Translations under genes and position numbers: made by a program
From: CAZCDM01 sp964497475
GTDB taxonomy: Bacteria > Planctomycetota > Phycisphaerae > SM23-33
Direction of reading: 5' to 3'
Length of the DNA stretch: 10,064 nt
Assembly (NCBI GenBank): GCA_964497475.1
Contig: CAZCDM010000087.1
Coordinates: 1-10,064, forward strand
The notes under the pieces: generated by a model
Told to the model about the DNA's origin: nothing
What the model saw: only the letters and a program-made list of their open reading frames with translations
Databases searched by the model: none
Shown: in pieces, positions 1-5,390 of the stretch
Position numbering within the stretch: position 1 is the stretch's first letter
How the letters are laid out: the number at the start of each line of letters is the position of its first letter

Positions 1-2153
1 GCGAAATGTTCGCCGGCCGATAGCTCCTCGTCGCTGTATTCCAGTCGGCCGACTGCCCCGCCCGGCTCGGTGCGGGCAATGACCTCGCCGTCGCGCAACA
101 GCTCGATGGATTCGATATCGACAGGGGCTTGGACCTGCGCGACGAACTCCACCGGGCCGGTAGCCTGGATGCTCGAGCCCATCGGCGCACCGTTGGCCCG
201 GAAGTCGACCAGCACATTGCGCCCCTGCGACGCGAGGATGCGCCGGTTGCGGTAGGCGTCAAACAGCCCTTCCGGGGAAAGCTCACTGACCCACAGCCCC
301 GTCCGCGCCCCACCAAAGCCCGGCACGAGCCGGTGCGTGTCGCTCGAGCCGACAAAGCCGATCTTCGCCCTCGCCCGAAGCTGATCGATCGTGAAGTCGG
401 TCTCCTCCAGACAGACGCGCCATGACGAGCAGGCTTCGATGTTCCACTCGACGGCCGGTTCGAGCAGGGCGTAGCTGCAATGGTGCGGATAGGCCATGCC
501 GTCGGTCTCGGCCAGGGCGGCGAGCATCTTCGCATCGGTATTGCTCTGCGGGTCGATGCGTCGCAGCAGCGGGCCCGTCCGCGGGTAGATCACGCAGCGG
601 TGGTTGAAGTCCGGGTCGAGGTCGGTACGATGATAGGTGAACTCATAGCCCGGCAGGAAGACGAATCGACCGGGCTCGGTGAAGTGGGCCGCCATCGCCT
701 GGTGGCGTCGCCACTCGGCCTCGGTCAGCGCCTTGTGCGGGTAGTAGTCGTTGTCGATGATCGTGATCGCGTCGAGCCCGGCCACGTCGCGGGCGAAGTG
801 AACCAGCTCGTCGACCTCGCCCTCGGCGTCGGGGCTCTGGACACTGTGGACGTGCGTGTCAGCCCAGACGAGGCGGTAGCTCGTCCCGTCGATGTCCATC
901 GTCTGCGAGGGTCTGTGCGGCGGGGTCAGCTCGACGGGTCGCCAGCGATTCCACTTGCTGGCGTCGATCGTCAGGGCCGGGCCGGTAAGCGGCACGTCAG
1001 CCAGGCCGAGGATGTCGCGGTCGGCCTGCGTGAAACGGAAGCAGCTCACCGCCGCCGAGCCGTCCGGGCCGAGGCGATCAGCCACCGACCAGCTGTAGCC
1101 GTCCTCGGCGAAGACCTCCGGCTGCGTCCAGCCCTCGCCGGTCCAGCGCCGGCCAACCAGCCGGGCCGTGACGGCCGAGTCGGGATTCTCCTCGCGCGAC
1201 TCCCACAAGCACCACACTGCCCCGTCGGGCCCGAGGCTCAGTTGCGGATTGCGTCGCAGGCCGACGTGCCCTTTGTAGATCGCCCCGGCGAGCTGCCCTT
1301 CGCGCAGGTCGGCCACGACGTAGGGCGCCTCAGGTTTGGCGGGGTCTTCCAGCGGCGTCCGCGCCTCGCCATCCCAGCGGACCACGGGGGCATATGTTGC
1401 ACGGTCGATCACGCCGAGTTCGTCATCGATAACGTCTTCGACGATGATGCAGGTCAGCCAGGCTGTCGCGTCGTCTGCGATGAGGCGCGGGTCGAGCCAC
1501 CGCTGGCCGGGCCGGGCGAGGCAGTCGACCTCGCGCCACGCCTTGCCGTCATATTCGCTCAGGCGGATGCGATAATCCGGCGCGTGATACTCATCCCACG
1601 CGGCCAGCAGCGCCGGGCCTCGCGCCGCCAACACCGGCCGGCAGCAATCCACGTCGCCCGGGCTGATCGACTCGGACACGTCCCAGCCGCCAGCGCCCTC
1701 GGCCGCTACGCAGACAGCAAACCGGCCATCGATGCGAGCGGAAAAGGCGACGTACAACTGCTCCTTGAGGAACACCGCCGCCGGACGCTGCAGCAGCTCG
1801 GCCGAGGCGTGAATCGTCGTAACCGGCCCGGCCGATAGGGCATCGAGGTCGATCCGCGCGGTGCGGATCTCCCAGCCATCATCGGTCGGTTCGTTCCAGA
1901 CGGCCGCCAGCTGCCCGCCAGGCGAGACCGCCAGGGCCGGCCGATAGCTCAGCCCCATCGGCAGCTCGATGAACTCCCGCCGGCCGTCGCGGACCACCAG
2001 CAGCAGGATGCGGGTCTCGCAGCGCACGCCTTCCTGCACGGCGGCGACCATCCCCCCGCCGACGCGAACGGTGATGAGATACCGGCCGAAGTGTCGCTGG
2101 CCGGTGGTGGGGTTGCGGAAGATGTCGTCCTTGGCCTGGGCGGTTAGTGCCAT
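1..2153 (-). CDS. PHP-domain metallohydrolase with N-terminal propeller-like repeat region (3' end cut by window edge)
   Basis: Partial: 717 complete codons from ATG at 2153, running off the left edge. Residues ~70-400 hold repeated blade-like segments with PGG/PDG turns followed by W-rich strands (AVSPGGQLAAVW, LSLGPDGAVWCLW, DRLGPDGSAAVSC), suggesting a beta-propeller or BNR-like fold; this is inference. Residues ~430-650 form a PHP-type domain of the CehA/McbA kind: ADTHVHS gives H434 and H436, GYEF gives E504, PHHCS gives H557/H558, and GSSDTHR gives D605 and H607. The usual ITDH(N/D) motif reads IIDND, so N468 replaces a normally metal-binding His. After ~665 comes an Ig-like strand pattern as in related proteins. 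There is no signal peptide, so it is probably cytoplasmic. PHP enzymes are typically metal-dependent phosphoesterases or amidohydrolases; the substrate here is unknown. The start lies one base after the upstream gene's TGA (TGAGATG), with GAAGGG upstream, implying translational coupling. Confidence 0.85.
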   Translation of the reverse strand, partial: MALTAQAKDDIFRNPTTGQRHFGRYLITVRVGGGMVAAVQEGVRCETRILLLVVRDGRREFIELPMGLSYRPALAVSPGGQLAAVWNEPTDDGWEIRTARIDLDALSAGPVTTIHASAELLQRPAAVFLKEQLYVAFSARIDGRFAVCVAAEGAGGWDVSESISPGDVDCCRPVLAARGPALLAAWDEYHAPDYRIRLSEYDGKAWREVDCLARPGQRWLDPRLIADDATAWLTCIIVEDVIDDELGVIDRATYAPVVRWDGEARTPLEDPAKPEAPYVVADLREGQLAGAIYKGHVGLRRNPQLSLGPDGAVWCLWESREENPDSAVTARLVGRRWTGEGWTQPEVFAEDGYSWSVADRLGPDGSAAVSCFRFTQADRDILGLADVPLTGPALTIDASKWNRWRPVELTPPHRPSQTMDIDGTSYRLVWADTHVHSVQSPDAEGEVDELVHFARDVAGLDAITIIDNDYYPHKALTEAEWRRHQAMAAHFTEPGRFVFLPGYEFTYHRTDLDPDFNHRCVIYPRTGPLLRRIDPQSNTDAKMLAALAETDGMAYPHHCSYALLEPAVEWNIEACSSWRVCLEETDFTIDQLRARAKIGFVGSSDTHRLVPGFGGARTGLWVSELSPEGLFDAYRNRRILASQGRNVLVDFRANGAPMGSSIQATGPVEFVAQVQAPVDIESIELLRDGEVIARTEPGGAVGRLEYSDEELSAGEHF

Positions 2154-2154
2154 C

Positions 2155-3087
2155 TCAATACCCTTCGTAGAAGATCGGCTCGATGGGCTGGGCGTTGGTC
2201 TCGTCGATGAGGAATTCCGTCGGCGCGAGCTGGAGGATCGAGGCGGGGATCTTCGGCGTGACCGGGCCGTGCAGAATCAGCCGGGCCGTGAGGCGCTGCC
2301 AGCTCGTCGGCGAGCCACCGATTTTCAGCGGGCTGCGATCCATGCGGTACTTCGCGCCGAGCACGTCGGCCGGGCCGATGGTGGCCGCCTTGGGCGGCAC
2401 GGCCGAGATATCCCCCGACCGGCCGAAGCAGGCATGCAGCGAGTTCTGCGCCAGCGTCAGCGGATGCAGCGTGACGATCTGCGTGCCCTGGGCTTTGAAC
2501 TCGTCGAGGTCGTCGGAGTACTCCGGCACGTCGGGGTCGATGAAGGCCGAGTGACACGTCCACCCGCAGCCGGTGTAGCAGCCGGTGGCCCCGCCAAACT
2601 CGGCGATCCTTTTGCTGTAGTCGTCAATGTTGGCCGTGCTGGGCGCGTGGACCTGCTGCTCGGGCATGCGGAGCTTGGGATCGATCTGCGAGAAGAAGTA
2701 CTTTTTCTGGGCGTACATGAAGCTCAGCGGCCAGGTCTCCGGTGCGGTATTTCCGTCCTGGTCGGCCCATTCGTCAACGATGAAGATGTGCACGTGGCTG
2801 CAGTCGATCTTCATGCGGTTGATCATGTGGGCGAGGTTGACATAGCCGGGGTTGGGATTGCCAAGCATCAGCACGCACGGCTCGCCGGCCGCGGCGGTGG
2901 CCTGGATGCGGGAGAGAATGTCGGCCGTGTAGATGTAGCCGCTCTGGTAGTCTGGCACGATGCGGATGGTCAGGTCCTTGTTGGGATGGTCGGCCAGCTG
3001 CTCGGGCGTCATGGCCCGGAGCTTGCGGATCAGCTCGACATCGCGGAAGGGGACGAACGCGGACGGCTCGAAGGTGAAATCGGTCAT
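2155..3087 (-). CDS. Divergent glucosamine-6-phosphate deaminase/isomerase-like protein (NagB/RpiA fold)
   Basis: 310 residues, somewhat longer than classical NagB (~266). NagB converts glucosamine-6-phosphate to fructose-6-phosphate plus ammonia in the cytoplasm. Visible family features: LGNPNPGYVNL (75-85) at the sugar-phosphate loop position, IVDEW (103-107) with D105 matching catalytic Asp72 of the E. coli enzyme, CYTGCGWTCHSAFIDP (170-185) at the GxxGxDGHIAFNEP position, and VTPKIPASILQL (276-287) near the C-terminus. By eye H179 matches His143, but the Asp141 position is Thr177 and Glu148 is Asp184, so the ring-opening triad is altered. The start at 3087 fits where homology begins; in-frame upstream codons belong to nagA antisense. 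A C7 run sits directly before the ATG, with AAGG upstream of it as the only SD-like bases. The gene lies 23 bp after nagA, so the same pathway is likely. It could be a NagB paralogue with another sugar phosphate as substrate. Confidence 0.82.
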   Translation of the reverse strand: MTDFTFEPSAFVPFRDVELIRKLRAMTPEQLADHPNKDLTIRIVPDYQSGYIYTADILSRIQATAAAGEPCVLMLGNPNPGYVNLAHMINRMKIDCSHVHIFIVDEWADQDGNTAPETWPLSFMYAQKKYFFSQIDPKLRMPEQQVHAPSTANIDDYSKRIAEFGGATGCYTGCGWTCHSAFIDPDVPEYSDDLDEFKAQGTQIVTLHPLTLAQNSLHACFGRSGDISAVPPKAATIGPADVLGAKYRMDRSPLKIGGSPTSWQRLTARLILHGPVTPKIPASILQLAPTEFLIDETNAQPIEPIFYEGY

Positions 3088-3110
3088 GGGGGGGCCTTGG
3101 GTTGCGGGTT

Positions 3111-4295
3111 TCAGTGTTGCCAAATCATCTCGCCGGCCAGCCAGGTCTGCTGGGGGCGGCAGGTGGATTCTTCTGTGGTCCAGAGAACAAGATCGGCCTT
3201 GAGGCCCGGGGCGAATCGGCCTCGGTCGTCCCAGCCGACGACGGCGGCGGGGTTTTTCGTAGCCATCGCCCAGGTCTGCTCGACGGGCTGGTCCAGCCAG
3301 GCCATCAGGTTGCTGATCGCGCGGTCCATGGTCAGCACACTGCCTGCCAGGCCGCCGTGGCTGGGGTGGTCCGGGTCGGCGTTGCGTGCGCCGCCGCGCG
3401 GGCCGACCTCGATGGGAAAACCCCACGGCGTGGGATATACGCCCTCGGCCAGGCCCGTGCCGATATTCGCATCGGTGATCGCACAGACGCCGGCCGGGCC
3501 TTTGGTGCGCAGAGCCAGCTGGATCGCGCCGCGGTGAACGTGTACGCCGTCGGCGATGAAGTCGACCGTGCATCGCGGATCGGCGAGGATCGCCTCGACG
3601 GCGCCGACGGGGCGGACGCCTCCGTCATTGGCCTCGGGGGCGTAGAACACGTCGTAAAAATGTGTGGCGTGGCGGGCGCCGGCGGCGATGGCCTCGGCGG
3701 TCTGCTCGTAGCTGGCGCGGGTGTGGCTGATGAAGACGGCCACGTTTCGCTCAGCGAGCCACTCGATGACCGGCAGGATGTTTTCCACGTCCGGGGCGAT
3801 GGTCATGACCCGCAGGTGAGGCCCGGCCGCGTCGGCCAGGCGCTTCAACACGTCGAGGTCGCCGGCGATGGTCTCACACGCCGCGCCGCCAACGGCCACG
3901 AACGGACCTTCCAAATGCAGGCCCACCTGCCCGGCCAGGCCCGCCTGGTCGATCGCTCGGCCCAGCGAGGCGATGTGCTCGATGCACTCCGGCGTGTCGG
4001 ACGGCACGAGCGTCGCCATCAGCGACGTCACGCCCGTCGAGCGGACGGCGCCGACGATGGTTTCGAGCTTCTCGGCCGAGCCGTCGAAGGAATCGTTCCC
4101 GAACCCGTGCGTGTGCATGTCGATGAGGCCGGGCGTAGCCAGCAGGCCGCCGCCATCGACGCGGACAACGTCGGCAGGGACCTCCGCCGGGCCGATCGCG
4201 GAGATGCCGTCGCCGTCGAGCAGCAACGAGTCTCCGACGATGCCCTCGCCCGGCTGAAGAACCTGAATGTGTTCGATGAGTTTCATGGCTGTCAT
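3111..4295 (-). CDS. nagA: N-acetylglucosamine-6-phosphate deacetylase
   Basis: 394 residues, normal length for NagA of the amidohydrolase superfamily. It removes acetate from GlcNAc-6-phosphate, giving glucosamine-6-phosphate for the next gene's product. Landmarks: GLIDMHTHGFGNDSFDG (56-72) with H61/H63; HLEGPF (127-132) with metal-ligand E129; SHTRASYEQ (190-198) with H191; THFYDVF (211-217) with H212; DGVHVH (249-254) with H252; and ITDA (273-276) with catalytic D275. These match E. coli E131, H195, H216, H251 and D273. Two loops are atypical: HLEGPF is not followed by the usual KGAH-type segment, and H212 is in HFYDVF rather than H(L/Y)NAM. Start 4295 was chosen because a promoter places transcription at about that base; ATG 4286 (MKLIEH) is an alternative. 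First gene of the leftward operon, divergent from the pseudogene block. Confidence 0.9.
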   Translation of the reverse strand: MTAMKLIEHIQVLQPGEGIVGDSLLLDGDGISAIGPAEVPADVVRVDGGGLLATPGLIDMHTHGFGNDSFDGSAEKLETIVGAVRSTGVTSLMATLVPSDTPECIEHIASLGRAIDQAGLAGQVGLHLEGPFVAVGGAACETIAGDLDVLKRLADAAGPHLRVMTIAPDVENILPVIEWLAERNVAVFISHTRASYEQTAEAIAAGARHATHFYDVFYAPEANDGGVRPVGAVEAILADPRCTVDFIADGVHVHRGAIQLALRTKGPAGVCAITDANIGTGLAEGVYPTPWGFPIEVGPRGGARNADPDHPSHGGLAGSVLTMDRAISNLMAWLDQPVEQTWAMATKNPAAVVGWDDRGRFAPGLKADLVLWTTEESTCRPQQTWLAGEMIWQH

Positions 4296-4303
4296 AATGG
4301 AAC

Positions 4304-4331
4304 ATTCTAGCCATCTCGCCCGGCCGGTCAA
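4304..4331 (-). promoter_or_regulatory. Predicted sigma70-type promoter of the nagA operon
   Basis: Read on the minus strand, TTGACC (4326-4331) and TAGAAT (4304-4309) are separated by 16 bp. Only 8 bases lie between the -10 box and the ATG at 4295, so the expected transcription start falls at about 4297 and the mRNA would be leaderless or nearly so. No Shine-Dalgarno sequence precedes either candidate start. Predicted from sequence only. Confidence 0.6.
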
Positions 4332-4338
4332 TGCGAGC

Positions 4339-4367
4339 GTGAAAAAACCGCCCGCCCGTGGTATAAT
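4339..4367 (+). promoter_or_regulatory. Predicted promoter facing the epimerase/DHDPS remnant
   Basis: A perfect TATAAT (4362-4367) lies 11 bases before the ATG at 4379. GTGAAA (4339-4344) is a 4-of-6 match to TTGACA at a 17-bp spacing. It is back to back with the nagA promoter in an 83-bp intergenic region. The control region appears intact although the genes it should drive are broken. Confidence 0.5.
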
Positions 4368-4378
4368 GCCGCCTGAGC

Positions 4379-4449
4379 ATGCCCGCACTGCCCCGCACCA
4401 TCGACACCGTCGAACAACTCGACGATCTTCTCAGCCGACCCGACCAACC
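4379..4449 (+). pseudogene. 5' remnant resembling an NAD-dependent epimerase/oxidoreductase-like gene
   Basis: From ATG 4379 the reading frame begins MPALPRTIDTVEQLDDLLSR and ends at TGA 4505-4507, giving only 42 codons; after about codon 23 it is read in the wrong frame of the next gene. From memory, this opening (a short lead, then E-x-L-x-x-L-LSRP) resembles the N-terminus of planctomycete and verrucomicrobial NAD-dependent epimerase-like proteins that precede DHDPS-family genes, where it is followed by a Rossmann GKMGP motif. None of that Rossmann domain is present. The good -10 box and properly placed ATG support a once-real gene start. Identification rests on recall of a short segment and is tentative. 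The alternative is that this is the original 5' end of the DHDPS-like gene, carrying an indel. Confidence 0.45.
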
Positions 4450-5205
4450 AGCGCCGTCGCCGAAGCGATCACCGCCCGCGACCTGGGCTACCACGCCGGG
4501 CTGCTGAGCCTGGCCGCTCTGGCCCGGGCCGACGATGCGACGCTGATCGCCCACTGCCGGGCCGTGGCTGACGTGTTGCCGGTGGTGGGCTTCTACCTCC
4601 AGCCGGCCGTCGGCGGCCGCCGGCTGGGCTACGACTTCTGGCGCGCCTTCGCCGAGATCGAACACATCGCCGCCATCAAACTCGCGCCGTTCAACCGCTA
4701 CTACACCATCGACGCCGTCCGCGCCGTCGCCGAGGCCGGTCGCGATGACATCGCCCTGTATACCGGCAATGACGATTCAATCGTGATGGACCTGCTGACG
4801 CCCTGGCGGTTCGAGGTCGACGGGCGGATCGTCGAGCGCCGCATGGTCGGCGGGCTGCTGGGGCACTGGTCGGCCTGGACGAAGCGGGGCGTCGAACTGC
4901 TCGACCGCTGCCAGGCCGTCGTCGCCTCCGGCGGCGAGGTCGACGCCGATATGCTCGCACTGGCCAACCAGGTCACCGACTGCAACGCCGCGTTCTTCGA
5001 CGTGGCCAACGACTTCGCCGGCTGCATCGCCGGCATGCACGAGGTGCTTCGCCGCCAGGGCCTGCTGGAGGGCATCTGGTGTCTCGACCCGGCCGAGACC
5101 CTCAGCCCCGGCCAGGCCGACGAGATCGACCGCGTCTGGCGTGCCTACCCGCACCTCAACGACGACGACTTCGTCCGCGAACACCTTGACCGCTGGCTCG
5201 CCTGA
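4450..5205 (+). pseudogene. 3' two thirds of a dihydrodipicolinate synthase-family gene (N-terminal part missing)
   Basis: The frame encodes 251 residues, starting near SAVAEAITARDLGYHAGLL and ending in DRWLA at TGA 5203-5205. It resembles the C-terminal part of a DHDPS/N-acetylneuraminate lyase-like TIM-barrel family of roughly 380 residues. Visible motifs: VVGFYLQPAVGGR, AAIKLAPFNRYYTID with the Schiff-base lysine codon at 4678-4680, IALYTGNDDSIV, and GGLLGHWSAWTKRGVELL. The first barrel strands, including the substrate-binding GxxT/S-type loop and the catalytic tyrosine region, are absent. No start codon in this frame gives a plausible N-terminus, because upstream in-frame codons are antisense to nagA. 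The upstream ATG at 4379 is in another frame. Codon use is like its neighbours and there are no internal stops, so the damage is recent or artefactual. The full-length enzyme's substrate is not known to me. Confidence 0.75.
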
Positions 5206-5375
5206 GACGATTGCTGCGGGCGTGCCTGGCCTGGCTGGCCCTCTGCGATGCCGTCGCGCAGACGGCCTTGACGATAACGGAACGGCCGGTGGGCCTTTTC
5301 ACGAGCTTCCCCGCCGGGCCGTTCTTCCTGTGGCTGCTGCATCGTCCGCCCAAGAACTCCGCCGTGACCGCCTGA
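5202..5375 (+). pseudogene. C-terminal fragment of a FecCD/BtuC-type ABC transporter permease
   Basis: A 57-codon frame ends at TGA 5373-5375. It contains LRRLLRACLAWLALCDAVAQ, ERPVGLFTSF and PAGPFFLWLLHR, matching the end of iron-siderophore/cobalamin permeases: a last transmembrane helix carrying ADxxAR, then ELPVGVVTA, then GAPFFLWLL. These permeases normally have about 330 residues, so some 270 residues are missing upstream. There is no start codon. The fragment overlaps the stop of the DHDPS-like remnant by a few bases in a different frame, which is not a normal gene arrangement. It is convergent with the activase gene, whose stop is 15 bp away. It would have acted in the inner membrane. 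Confidence 0.65.
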
Positions 5376-5390
5376 TCTTCACCGGCCGCC

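Noticed and set aside
480..1838. 452-codon open frame on the plus strand
   Set aside because: It is antisense to the PHP-domain gene, whose translation has clear motifs. The plus-strand translation is Arg/Val/Asp-rich and low in recognisable motifs, as expected from GC-rich third positions.
3088..3573. N-terminal extension of the NagB-like gene to 3573
   Set aside because: The extra residues are an out-of-frame reading of the nagA 3' end. The 23-bp gap and ATG 3087 fit an ordinary operon.
4318..4327. CCGGCCGG palindrome over the nagA promoter as an operator
   Set aside because: CCGGCC-type words are very common throughout this GC-rich window, so this short one carries little weight.
4450..5205. 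Programmed frameshift rescuing a fused epimerase-DHDPS product
   Set aside because: No slippery heptamer or downstream hairpin is evident at the junction, and the missing first third of the barrel would still leave a nonfunctional enzyme.
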